Position numbers and translations under genes: made by a program. Shown here piece by piece: positions 42,153-50,686 of a stretch of 64,000 bases of DNA. Source of the stretch: Sphaerochaeta sp. (GTDB taxonomy: Bacteria > Spirochaetota > Spirochaetia > Sphaerochaetales > Sphaerochaetaceae); contig JAEINL010000010.1 of the NCBI GenBank assembly GCA_016342655.1, forward strand, positions 1 to 64,000. The letters run 5' to 3'. How positions within the stretch are numbered: the stretch's first letter is position 1; each line of letters begins with the position of its first letter. The notes under the pieces are model-generated. The model saw only the letters and a list, made by a program, of their open reading frames with translations, did not search any database and was not told the origin of the DNA.

Positions 42153-43655
42153 CTAAACAGCGTGGGTGACGATGAACGACTGGATGTCGTCTTCGGTTGT
42201 TTCATCTGTTATGAAGGACTTCACAATCCTTCCCCTATTCATGATAAGCACACGATTGCAAGAGTACAGGACCTCTGGTATCTCATCGGAAATCATGAGG
42301 ATGCTCATACCCTCTTCGGCCAGTCGCTTGATGACAGCATGTATGCTAGATTTTGCTGCAATGTCGATACCTACTGTTGGGTTATCAAGGATAAGCAATT
42401 TGGGTCTTGTCGCAATCCATTTCGCAAGGACTACCCGTTGCTGGTTGCCTCCCGATAAGGTCTTGACAGGAGAATGCATCGAGGGGACTTTTATACCCAA
42501 AGCATCAATCCAGTGCTGGGATGCATTTTGCACAGCCTTTGCATCCAGTGTACTGAGCTTTCCAAGCATCTCGTCCAATACGGTTATGACAAGGTTCTTG
42601 GATATCGGCTGGTCAAGGGCCACCCCATCGGCAAGACGATTTTCTGGCACATATGCGATGGAATAGTCCATGGCATCCTGCACGTTCCTTATCTTGGCAA
42701 GTTTGCCTTCAACATACATCTGTCCTGCATCAAGAGGGTTCAGGCCAAACAGGGATAGGGCCAACTCGGTCCGTCCGGACCCCAGCAACCCGGTCAGTCC
42801 CACAATCTCCCCAGGATAGATACACAGGTTGATATCCTTGAAGTTACCTTCCTTGGCCCCTTGTCGAATCTCCACTAATGGGGTTTGGGAAGAATCGGGT
42901 TGGACGTGATAGGGATCATAGGTGGTATTGGCCCCTGTCATTGCAAATTCAAGTTTGGTGGCAGAGAGTTCCTTGCAGGAAAAGCACCCTATCATCTTCC
43001 CATCCCGCAATACGGAGACCCTTTGTGCCACTTCCATGATCTCATTGAGCTTATGGCTGATGAACAAGGTAGCTATGCCCTTGCTTTTCAGATCGAGGAC
43101 GACCTTCAGAAGCGATTCAATCTCCTTCCGGGTAAGGGCTGTTGTCGGTTCGTCCATGATAAGTAGGCGAACCTCTCGTGTCAAAGCCCTGCAAATCGCC
43201 ACCAGTTGCTGGTCTGCCATGGAGAGCTCCGAGACGGTACAATCGAGAGGAAGGGAGATTCCAATCATCTTCATGGCTTGAAGGGCCTTTTCCCGGCCTT
43301 TTTTCCACGAGACAATCCTAGAGGGTCCAGAAACCTGTTCGCTGATGACAATATTCTCAGCAACTGAGAGGTTAGGGAAAAGCGAAAGGTCCTGGTAGAT
43401 CACTTCAATGCCCTGTTGCTTGGAAAACCTGGACGATAGGTGTGACACCTCTTTCCCCGCTATTGTAATGCTACAGCCCTTCTCCGGCTGCACTACCCCA
43501 GATATGATCTTGACCAAGGTTGACTTCCCCGAACCGTTTGTTCCGGCAAGACAATGGATCTCCCCTTCCCTGATCGTAAAGTCGACCTCATCGAGGGCAC
43601 GGACTCCCGCATAGTGTTTGCTTACTTTTTGCATAGATAAAAACGGTGTTTCCAT
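42153..43655 (-). CDS. Sugar ABC transporter ATP-binding protein (RbsA type)
   Basis: A 500-residue protein with two fused ATPase domains. First domain: GTNGSGKSTLVKIISG (Walker A) and LLIMDEPTTALT (Walker B). Second domain: GLLGSGRTELALSLFG, a degenerate Walker A with Arg, LSGGNQQRVVLAKWI (signature) and LLILDNPTVGIDIA, with Asn in place of Glu after the Walker B Asp. This asymmetry is normal for RbsA/MglA/LsrA. It powers uptake with the two permeases that follow. Confidence 0.93.
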   Translation of the reverse strand: METPFLSMQKVSKHYAGVRALDEVDFTIREGEIHCLAGTNGSGKSTLVKIISGVVQPEKGCSITIAGKEVSHLSSRFSKQQGIEVIYQDLSLFPNLSVAENIVISEQVSGPSRIVSWKKGREKALQAMKMIGISLPLDCTVSELSMADQQLVAICRALTREVRLLIMDEPTTALTRKEIESLLKVVLDLKSKGIATLFISHKLNEIMEVAQRVSVLRDGKMIGCFSCKELSATKLEFAMTGANTTYDPYHVQPDSSQTPLVEIRQGAKEGNFKDINLCIYPGEIVGLTGLLGSGRTELALSLFGLNPLDAGQMYVEGKLAKIRNVQDAMDYSIAYVPENRLADGVALDQPISKNLVITVLDEMLGKLSTLDAKAVQNASQHWIDALGIKVPSMHSPVKTLSGGNQQRVVLAKWIATRPKLLILDNPTVGIDIAAKSSIHAVIKRLAEEGMSILMISDEIPEVLYSCNRVLIMNRGRIVKSFITDETTEDDIQSFIVTHAV

Positions 43656-43700
43656 ATGACCTCTTTTACTGCCAGAATAAGGAACAAGTCTTCATATAAA

Positions 43701-43746
43701 GAGCCTCCAAGAGTATTTTTGATACGATGGAGGCTCCTATCTGAAC
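43701..43746 (-). terminator. Intercistronic hairpin after the binding-protein gene
   Basis: A 9-bp stem GAGCCTCCA / TGGAGGCTC with a 28-nt AT-rich loop, followed on the minus strand by TTTATA. It separates the abundant binding protein message from the ATPase/permease genes. Confidence 0.6.
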
Positions 43747-43749
43747 TGA

Positions 43750-44748
43750 TCAGAAACCAAAGCTATCGACATTCTCCTTGGTGATGTCGACCATGGCATT
43801 TACGCCAATGACATCACCCTTGACTGCAACAGAACCAATTCCAGGAATCTCCGTCAGTGTCTTGAAGTCGCCGCCGTCCAACATATACTTGGCTACCCAG
43901 TTGAGGGCAAATCCCGCATCCTTAGGATCCCAGAGGATACCCTTGGTCAAGGAACCTTCCTTGAGGTAAGGTGCTGCGTGACCGGGGATGACTGTACCTA
44001 CTACAGTGACTTTTCCTGACAATCCTTTTTCCTTGAGAGCCTGTGCTGCTCCTGGAGGCCCTAGGCTACCATACCCGACAATACCCTTCAGATCTGGATA
44101 GGTCTTCAGCAATTCCAAAGTCTTCTGCTTGGACAACTCCTGATCCTCACCACAGGGAATCCTAGAGGTCACCAGTTCGAGGTTAGGATACTTGGCCTTG
44201 GCATACTTGATGCCTTCATCAGCCCAGAGATTGTGCAGTGGAACAGTCAGGCCGCCTACGAAGATGGCATACTTTCCTGAGGTTCCCATGCCTTCCACGA
44301 GCATGTCCCAAGTCCTTTGGGCGAAGGCAATGTTGTCGATCAGCTCAATATCAACATCCTTGCCCTTCTGGTCTGGGGATTCGTGGGTAAGAATCAGGAT
44401 TCCTTGTTCACGAGCCTTCTTGAAGACCGGCTCCAGGGCTGTTGCATCGTTTGGTGTTACACAGATTGCATCTACCTTCTTGCTGATCAAGTCTTCGATC
44501 ATCTTAACTTGCTGTGCTGGGTCAGCGTCAGCAGGCCCAATCTGGTACGCATTGATACCAAGATCATTCGCCGCTTTGGTGACACCCTCTTCAAGCCTGT
44601 TAAACCATGGAATTCCAGTGATTTTGACAACGGTGACAATTTCATACTGATCAGTTTTTACTTTCTGCCCTTGGGCGACCAGTGATGGCATTGCGACCAT
44701 CAGAATCAAAAGAATAGCAAGGAATCCAAGTCCCGTTCTTTTTCTCAT
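43750..44748 (-). CDS. Sugar ABC transporter substrate-binding protein (LsrB/RhaS-like)
   Basis: A 332-residue Peripla_BP_4-type protein. The signal peptide ends PSLVAQGQKV with no lipobox. Mature landmarks: VVKITGIPWFNRLEEGVTKA, VTPNDATALEPVFKKARE, TVPLHNLWADEGIKYA and the aromatic/Asp residues of KGILWDPKDAG. It most resembles autoinducer-2/rhamnose-type binding proteins. With a class II aldolase alongside, a deoxy- or methyl-pentose is as likely a ligand as AI-2. RBS GGAGGAT. Confidence 0.88.
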   Translation of the reverse strand: MRKRTGLGFLAILLILMVAMPSLVAQGQKVKTDQYEIVTVVKITGIPWFNRLEEGVTKAANDLGINAYQIGPADADPAQQVKMIEDLISKKVDAICVTPNDATALEPVFKKAREQGILILTHESPDQKGKDVDIELIDNIAFAQRTWDMLVEGMGTSGKYAIFVGGLTVPLHNLWADEGIKYAKAKYPNLELVTSRIPCGEDQELSKQKTLELLKTYPDLKGIVGYGSLGPPGAAQALKEKGLSGKVTVVGTVIPGHAAPYLKEGSLTKGILWDPKDAGFALNWVAKYMLDGGDFKTLTEIPGIGSVAVKGDVIGVNAMVDITKENVDSFGF

Positions 44749-44771
44749 ACCAAATCCTCCTTATTGCACTA

Positions 44772-44790
44772 TTGGTCTTTGACAGACCAA
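44772..44790 (-). other. Intercistronic hairpin before the binding-protein gene
   Basis: A 7-bp perfect stem TTGGTCT / AGACCAA with a 5-nt loop lies between the aldolase stop and the binding protein start. It may be an mRNA processing or stability element. Confidence 0.4.
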
Positions 44791-44806
44791 ATTTCAGAAC
44801 AGCTTC

Positions 44807-45469
44807 TTACTTCCCTTGGCCGTAATGGTTTCGGGCAAAATCCTGCATCGCATCCATATCATCATCGGAGATGACCTGAGGGTCCCCTAGGATCTTTGCA
44901 AGGATGTATATATGTGCCGATTTCTCCACAACATGGCAGATCTTCAAGGCTGCATCGATATCAGCGCCAACACAGACCGTCCCATGGTTTGGAATCATGA
45001 CTGCATTCCTGTCGGCCAAGGCCTCAACGACATTGCGTCCCAGATCAGGGGTGCCTGGCAAGGAATACTTGCAGTTTATGACCTTGTCGCCAACTATCTG
45101 GACAAAGTCCTCACTGATCCCTGGAATATCCTGGCGTGTCACAGCAAAGGCACTGGAGTAGATGGGGTGGGTATGGATGACAGCATTGACATCCTTGCGG
45201 GCGTTCATGATTGAGATGTGGAAATGGAACTCGATAGAAGGCTTGCGATGGCCTTCCACCACCTCCATGGCACTGTTCATGACAACCACATCGTCTGCTG
45301 TAATTTCAGCATAGGGCATGCCGCTGGGCTTGATGTAGATAAGTCCCGTCTCTGTATCTCTTAGGCTGATATTCCCCCAGGTCCCTACGGTGAGACCGAG
45401 AGAAACCATGAGGTTTCCTGCATCCACAATCTTTTGCTTGTATTCTGTTTTGGTCAATTTGCTTTGCAT
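44807..45469 (-). CDS. Class II aldolase/adducin family protein (FucA-like)
   Basis: A 220-residue zinc aldolase. Metal ligands: the two His of AVIHTHPIYSS and the His of MIPNHGTVCVG. The probable catalytic Glu is in RKPSIEFHFH. Family members (FucA, AraD, RhaD, MtnB) cleave ketose 1- or 5-phosphates to DHAP. It is the first gene of the sugar ABC operon and divergent from the DeoR regulator, with palindromes between them. No kinase or isomerase is nearby, so the exact sugar is open. Confidence 0.88.
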   Translation of the reverse strand: MQSKLTKTEYKQKIVDAGNLMVSLGLTVGTWGNISLRDTETGLIYIKPSGMPYAEITADDVVVMNSAMEVVEGHRKPSIEFHFHISIMNARKDVNAVIHTHPIYSSAFAVTRQDIPGISEDFVQIVGDKVINCKYSLPGTPDLGRNVVEALADRNAVMIPNHGTVCVGADIDAALKICHVVEKSAHIYILAKILGDPQVISDDDMDAMQDFARNHYGQGK

Positions 45470-45501
45470 TCCTATGCCTCACTCCTTATAAGTGTAATAG
45501 A

Positions 45502-45523
45502 ATGTTAATTATTTACCTAACAT
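45502..45523. promoter_or_regulatory. DeoR-type operator, aldolase side
   Basis: A 22-bp imperfect palindrome with arms ATGTTA / TAACAT, containing TGTTAATTA, the same nonamer as in the perfect palindrome 170 bp away. It lies 33 bp upstream of the aldolase start. A TGTGAAT / ATTCACA repeat (45523-45548) adjoins it. Confidence 0.55.
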
Positions 45524-45670
45524 GTGAATGATATACCATGAATTCACACATGTCAAATATTTATTGGTATTTTATTATTATCTATATTATAATATATTAT
45601 GTGTATTTTTTTACATGTAATACTTATAATTTTCATACATAATTATTCAGTTATTGTGAATTTACAATAT

Positions 45671-45692
45671 ATTTGTTAATTAATTAACAAAT
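45671..45692. promoter_or_regulatory. DeoR-type operator, regulator side
   Basis: A perfect 22-bp palindrome (arm ATTTGTTAATT and its complement) centred 60 bp upstream of the deoR-type gene. It shares TGTTAATTA with the site near the aldolase. Two matched sites in a divergent promoter suggest joint control of both transcripts by the DeoR protein. Confidence 0.65.
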
Positions 45693-45741
45693 ACTGGAAT
45701 AATTGAGAATACTCATATAGTATATAGCAAGAGGGATATTC

Positions 45742-46515
45742 ATGACAAAACCAGTACGTATCGAACGCATCAGAGAGTATCTGAGACAGAAAGGATCAGC
45801 AACAATTTCTGAACTTTCCGAATTGCTCGCTGTCTCCCATATGACCATACGTAGGGATCTTGCATCGATTTCCCAGAAGGACCAGCTCAAGACCATCCAC
45901 GGTGGGGTTGTGTTTCATGAGGGAGAAGAAGAACATAAGGATAGGTATTCCCTTTCAATTGCCAGGGTGCAGAAGCTTGAGGAAAAGCAGCGTATCGCAC
46001 GAAAGGCGGTCTCCCTGATAGAAAGTGGCGATATCATCATCATCGATGCAGGCTCCACTGGGGAGCTCATCGCCACCTACCTGCCGGAAAATATTCCTCT
46101 CACCATCATCTGTTCGGCCTTGAACATTGCATCGATAGTCTCTTCAAAACCCAATTGTGCACTGATTGTCACTGGGGGATACTACCACCGTAGCTCCATG
46201 GTCCTTGAAAGTAACGAAGGGTTGAATCTCCTGAAACAGAACCGTGCAAACAAGACATTCATCACGGCCAGCGGGGTCAGCCTTCAGCTGGGAATCACCT
46301 GTTCAAACTTCTTTGAGCGCACGACCAAACAAACTGCCTTGGAAGCTGCAATAACCAAAATTCTGGTTGCAGACTCCTCCAAGTTTGGCATGGTCAAGAC
46401 AGGGCACTTTGCAGACATAGATGACTTTGACATCATCATCACCGACAAGGGTGTCGATGAGAAAATCCTAAACCCGATAAGGGCCATCGAGAGCCTTCAG
46501 CTGTTCTGTGTGTGA
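45742..46515 (+). CDS. DeoR-family transcriptional regulator
   Basis: A 257-residue repressor. The N-terminal HTH is in residues 6-55 (IREYLRQKGSATISELSELL, MTIRRDLASI). The DeoRC sensor domain has DIIIIDAGSTGELIATYL and the ITDKGVD near the end, which bind phosphorylated sugar intermediates. RBS AGAGGGAT. It diverges from the aldolase/ABC operon and presumably represses it until a sugar phosphate accumulates. Its 3' end overlaps that of the converging LacI gene by 19 bp. Confidence 0.92.
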   Translation: MTKPVRIERIREYLRQKGSATISELSELLAVSHMTIRRDLASISQKDQLKTIHGGVVFHEGEEEHKDRYSLSIARVQKLEEKQRIARKAVSLIESGDIIIIDAGSTGELIATYLPENIPLTIICSALNIASIVSSKPNCALIVTGGYYHRSSMVLESNEGLNLLKQNRANKTFITASGVSLQLGITCSNFFERTTKQTALEAAITKILVADSSKFGMVKTGHFADIDDFDIIITDKGVDEKILNPIRAIESLQLFCV

Positions 46516-47516
46516 GAGGAACCTGAACTCTCTGCCACTACCAGATGTAGGGGTGTCAGCTTTTCCAAGGAATCCAAGGGGATGTCCGAAAGCAGAGCCG
46601 AGAGATGTTCAACTGCCAAAGCGCCAAGTTCTCTGCGTTGGTTTGTCCATCGCGTCCACTTCTCATGGCCTCCAAGCCAGTCATCTTCCAGAACAGCACC
46701 CTTAACATCAAGGCCTACCGTGAGTCTTTCCGCTTCCATCTGGCTCTCAAAGGGAGAAATCAGACAGATGCGATCGAAGACAACCATTTGGTGCTCAAGT
46801 ATAAGAGCCCAGGCAGCCTCATCCACAACATCCTTCTCATCTGCCTCTACGACAATGACTGTAAGAGCTTGTTGCTTGGCAGACTCAAGCAGAAACGCTC
46901 GTTTGTCCTTTCTTGGTTCATACTCAGCCTCTTTCGCCTCGACATACACCAATGTCTGAGTCTTACACAACGGAGCAAGGTGGGTAACCATGGCCTTGAT
47001 GACCGTGGCATAATCGAAGGTGACCCAATGGGTACTTGCCCCACTGACTTCTCGCCTACCCACAAATACCAAGGGGAAATTATTCTTTACCAACCGTTCA
47101 ATGCCCTTGTCGTTTCTGTTTACACCCATCATGACTGCCCCATCTGCATGGACGACCCTGGAGGAGTTCTCCTCAGTTGGGCGGTTATTGAGAATCAGCA
47201 TGTCATAGCCATGCTTCTCAGCTGTCTCCTGGATACCGACAAAGAAACGGTAGTACTCATTTTGTGATTCTACAGGAAATATCTGCTCATAGGTAAAGAC
47301 CGCTATCAGCGAATTGAGACCACTTTTCAGCTTCCTCGCAACCATGTTGGGGACATAGCCTAGTCTTGCAGCGCATTCAAGGATTTTCTCCTTGGTTTTC
47401 GCCCCGACCCTAATGCTTTGGCCATCTTTACCATTCAGCACAGCTGAAACGGAGGCATAAGAGACTTCTGCCTCCCTGGCCACATCCTGCAGTGTTACTC
47501 TCTTGTATTTCTTCAT
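46497..47516 (-). CDS. LacI-family transcriptional regulator
   Basis: A 339-residue LacI repressor. The HTH is in residues 7-27 (TLQDVAREAEVSYASVSAVLNG), the hinge YVPNMVARKLKSG, then a periplasmic-binding-type sensor. Final gene of the operon that begins with the binding protein at 51985; ATGA overlap with the FAD oxidoreductase. Probably controls the palindrome just downstream of the operon promoter. Confidence 0.9.
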   Translation of the reverse strand: MKKYKRVTLQDVAREAEVSYASVSAVLNGKDGQSIRVGAKTKEKILECAARLGYVPNMVARKLKSGLNSLIAVFTYEQIFPVESQNEYYRFFVGIQETAEKHGYDMLILNNRPTEENSSRVVHADGAVMMGVNRNDKGIERLVKNNFPLVFVGRREVSGASTHWVTFDYATVIKAMVTHLAPLCKTQTLVYVEAKEAEYEPRKDKRAFLLESAKQQALTVIVVEADEKDVVDEAAWALILEHQMVVFDRICLISPFESQMEAERLTVGLDVKGAVLEDDWLGGHEKWTRWTNQRRELGALAVEHLSALLSDIPLDSLEKLTPLHLVVAESSGSSHTQNS

Positions 47517-48868
47517 CCTATGAACGCACCATCAGAGAGCAGCTGTTTCTGCAAAAGAGAAATATCAAGGGAGAAAAGATCTTTCTGTGAAGTGACGGCA
47601 ACGGCAACGGCAGTTCCGGCCCCCTGTCCTATTGCTGCGCAGGAAGGGCTTACCCGAAGGCTTGCATGGGCAGCAAATTCACAGCTGATATTTCTTCCTG
47701 CAGCAAGAACATTGGGAACTTGGACATTAAGCAAGCTCTGTAAGGGAATGGTGTAGTACGCGCCATGAGGGAAGAACTGGGAGTCAGTGGACATTCCATC
47801 GGGAGAATGGATATCTATAGGATAGCCACAGGCAGAAATGGCATCATCAAATCTTTTTTGGCCAAATAGGTCCTGTACCGTTACATGATAGGCCCCATTG
47901 AGTCTTCTGGAGCTACGGATACCGATTCTTGGGCCACTATAGGTCATTCGTGCCTGTTCGAAACCAGGAATATGCTTTACCAGGAATCGATAGACTTCCC
48001 ACACCTGTCTTCGTCCCTCAAGTTCTGCCTCAGTCAGGCCGATAGGATCGACAGGGTTTTTCCCATTGATTCGGGTCATGTTCACTATCACTTCATTTTT
48101 GGCATTGGTTTCAAAACAGAGCACGATATCCCTATCAAAGGTTATCTCTCCTGATGCCATGCCCTCGCGCATTATATCCTGAAATCCTGAGAAGGAAAGC
48201 CTCGGTGCTGTATGTTGCAACCCGGCCTTAGGTGCAAGGAAAGGGAACAAGGCAACATTGGTCTCCATAAGGGTGCGAATAGTATCGATGTCTATCCCTA
48301 CAAGCTTGAAGTTCATGGTCATTGGTTGGTCTTTCCCGTCATTCTCCCTACCCTGCTCAAAAGGGATGCCTGCCATGGCGATGAGATCAGCATCACCGGT
48401 AGCATCAATGAAATAGGAGGCACAAAGGGTAAAAAGGTTCCCGGCACAGAGACATTCAATACTCGTCAGCAAGCCATCCTGTATCTCTGCTCTGACAATG
48501 CTGGTATGGAACAGCAACGTTACGTTTGCTTCGATGCACATCAGCTCAAGCTCTCGTTTCATTCCCTCTGTATCAAAGGGGGTGACTGTATAGGTATATC
48601 CTGTAGAATCAGGAATGTGCCCAACTGAAAGGCCTTTTGCGACAAGGCGTGTAATCAATTCATCTGGCAGGCCTCTGACTACTTGGGTTTCCCCGGCATG
48701 GAATGTCATCATCGGCCCTGTGCCGCAGGCAGTGAGGCTACCTCCGAGATAGCCCTCCTCCTCAAGCAGAAGCACCTGCAGGCCAAGCCTGGCAGCTGCG
48801 ATGGCGGCCATGCTTCCTGCGATGCCTCCGCCAGCTACGATGAGATCAAAAGTTTTCTTATTATGCAT
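47513..48868 (-). CDS. FAD-dependent oxidoreductase (FAD_oxidored family)
   Basis: A 451-residue flavoprotein. The dinucleotide-binding motif is DLIVAGGGIAGSMAAIAAARLG, followed by LLLEEEGYLGG. The FIDATGDADLIAMAGIPFEQG and C-terminal NVLAAGRNISCEFAAHASLRVSP segments mark the FAD_oxidored family, often seen in sugar-use loci. The upstream 57 codons of the open frame lack family similarity, so the ATG just before HNKKTFDL is used. Presumably oxidises the sugar imported by the adjacent ABC system; the substrate is unknown. Confidence 0.85.
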   Translation of the reverse strand: MHNKKTFDLIVAGGGIAGSMAAIAAARLGLQVLLLEEEGYLGGSLTACGTGPMMTFHAGETQVVRGLPDELITRLVAKGLSVGHIPDSTGYTYTVTPFDTEGMKRELELMCIEANVTLLFHTSIVRAEIQDGLLTSIECLCAGNLFTLCASYFIDATGDADLIAMAGIPFEQGRENDGKDQPMTMNFKLVGIDIDTIRTLMETNVALFPFLAPKAGLQHTAPRLSFSGFQDIMREGMASGEITFDRDIVLCFETNAKNEVIVNMTRINGKNPVDPIGLTEAELEGRRQVWEVYRFLVKHIPGFEQARMTYSGPRIGIRSSRRLNGAYHVTVQDLFGQKRFDDAISACGYPIDIHSPDGMSTDSQFFPHGAYYTIPLQSLLNVQVPNVLAAGRNISCEFAAHASLRVSPSCAAIGQGAGTAVAVAVTSQKDLFSLDISLLQKQLLSDGAFIG

Positions 48869-48927
48869 ATCCGTCCACACTCCTTGGATAACTAGTGTCA
48901 AATTTCTGATACTACTGGTCACACTAC

Positions 48928-49761
48928 TTACTTCAAGCCCGATCCTACCATAGCATTGGAGACTTTTTGTTGGAAGATAAGGTAGACGACCATGATGGGT
49001 ACTATGGAAAGGGCGGTCGCTGCAAGTTGCAGATTCCACTGGGGCAGACCATAGGTGTCATTAAAGTTTGTCAGCGATAAGGGAAGCGTATACTTCTCCA
49101 AACTATTAAGAAATACCAAAGGTTCCAGGTAGGTGTTCCATATGGCTATAAAGGCTAGGATTCCAACAGAACTGAGAACCGGAACGGCTATGGGAAGCAT
49201 TATCTTGGTAAAGATAGAAAAAGGATTGAGCCCATCGATGCGTGCCGCTTCTTCCAGCTCGACAGGGACTGTCACAAAAAACTGTCGGAGCATGAATGCA
49301 GAGAAAGCGCCTTGGCTCCCAAAGATTGGAATCAGCATCAGGGGGATCAGGGTATCAAGGGCACCAAAGCTGCGCATCTGGAAAAAGAGAGGGATGATGG
49401 TGACCTCAATGGGCATCATCAGGGCGGTGAGTAACAGCAAGAAGGCTGCGTTACGGCCAGGGAAGCGCATTCGCGCGAAAGAATATCCTGCCATTGCAGC
49501 AATAAACACGTTGCCCAAGGTGCCAACTGTAGCAACCAATAGGGTATTCACATAATGCCGAGCAAAAGGTTGTACCGTAAAAATCTCCTGGTAATTGGAG
49601 AACGCCCAACTCTTCGGGAGAAAGGTGGGATCCCCAAATATATCAGAAATTGTGTTCAGCGAATTAACCAGCATCCACCAAAAGGGGTATACAAACAGTA
49701 TGGTAAGCACCACCAGAATCATCCAATAAGGGATTTTCTTTGTCATTTCTTTATACTTCAT
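48928..49761 (-). CDS. ABC sugar transporter permease (MalG type)
   Basis: A 277-residue permease with the EAA loop ELEEAARIDGLN and the typical C-terminal QQKVSNAMVGSGLK. The start lies inside the last codons of the upstream permease (11-bp overlap), implying coupled translation. An alternative Met lies five codons later. An upstream extension of 20 codons is not family-like. Confidence 0.88.
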   Translation of the reverse strand: MKYKEMTKKIPYWMILVVLTILFVYPFWWMLVNSLNTISDIFGDPTFLPKSWAFSNYQEIFTVQPFARHYVNTLLVATVGTLGNVFIAAMAGYSFARMRFPGRNAAFLLLLTALMMPIEVTIIPLFFQMRSFGALDTLIPLMLIPIFGSQGAFSAFMLRQFFVTVPVELEEAARIDGLNPFSIFTKIMLPIAVPVLSSVGILAFIAIWNTYLEPLVFLNSLEKYTLPLSLTNFNDTYGLPQWNLQLAATALSIVPIMVVYLIFQQKVSNAMVGSGLK

Positions 49762-50653
49762 AATACGATACCCTTTTTCGTGATACCCACTGCAAGAGCG
49801 TGAGGACAAGGACAACACCAAAGAGGACTACTGCAATTGCTGAGGCATACCCGGTTTCAAACATCCTGAAAGCCTGATGGTAGATGTAATAGACCATGAC
49901 CATGGTGGAGCCTTCAGGCCCTCCATCGGTCATGAGCTTGATAGTGTCAAATACACGCATTGATCCTATGACGGTAACGATGGTAACCATCATCACCGTA
50001 GGCATCAGAAGGGGGAGCTTTATCTTCGAGAAGAGATTCCACCCTTTTGCCCCGTCAATTCTTGCGGCCTCAATGACATCGCCCGGCATGTTTAATACCG
50101 CACCCATAAAGATGAGCACATTCATTCCCAGATTCTTCATGACTCGAGTTATTATGACACTGGCCATAGCCCACCCCTTCTCAAAAAGCCAGTTGGGACC
50201 TTCAATGCCTATTTGTGACAAAAACCAGTTCACCGGTCCTGCAGTTCCCCCTTGGAGGAGGTACCGCCAGACAATTGCCCAAGCAACCCCCGAGGTCACA
50301 ACAGGAAGAAAAATTATCCCCCGTACAAACTTCGTTCCAGTTTTGCCACCCCCGAGGTAGAGGGCAAGCATCAGCGAAAAGATCAAGTTAAGGGGCACAA
50401 CCCCTGCACTGAAGATTAAGGTATTCACCAGAGACTTGACAAACAGGGGATCGCTGGAAAGCCTGGCAAAGTTATCCAAGCCTACAAAAGAGCTGGTTCC
50501 AAAAAGCAAATTCTTCTCTTGCATGCCATACATGAAAACTGAGACAAGAGGGAGCAGGACGAAAATGATAAAGCCTGCCATCTGGGGTGTTACGAACGCC
50601 CACCCTATGATGGCCTCGCGTCGATGTGTCGATTGTAAGGACAGTTTCTTCAT
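49751..50653 (-). CDS. ABC sugar transporter permease (MalF type)
   Basis: A 300-residue permease with six hydrophobic segments and the EAA loop VIEAARIDGAK near residue 200. RBS AGGAGCTAGGG. Works with the binding protein 33 bp upstream and the MalG-type partner; no ATPase is encoded locally. Confidence 0.9.
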   Translation of the reverse strand: MKKLSLQSTHRREAIIGWAFVTPQMAGFIIFVLLPLVSVFMYGMQEKNLLFGTSSFVGLDNFARLSSDPLFVKSLVNTLIFSAGVVPLNLIFSLMLALYLGGGKTGTKFVRGIIFLPVVTSGVAWAIVWRYLLQGGTAGPVNWFLSQIGIEGPNWLFEKGWAMASVIITRVMKNLGMNVLIFMGAVLNMPGDVIEAARIDGAKGWNLFSKIKLPLLMPTVMMVTIVTVIGSMRVFDTIKLMTDGGPEGSTMVMVYYIYHQAFRMFETGYASAIAVVLFGVVLVLTLLQWVSRKRVSYYEV

Positions 50654-50686
50654 TATCGCCCTAGCTCCTTATATGGTGGGAATCAG

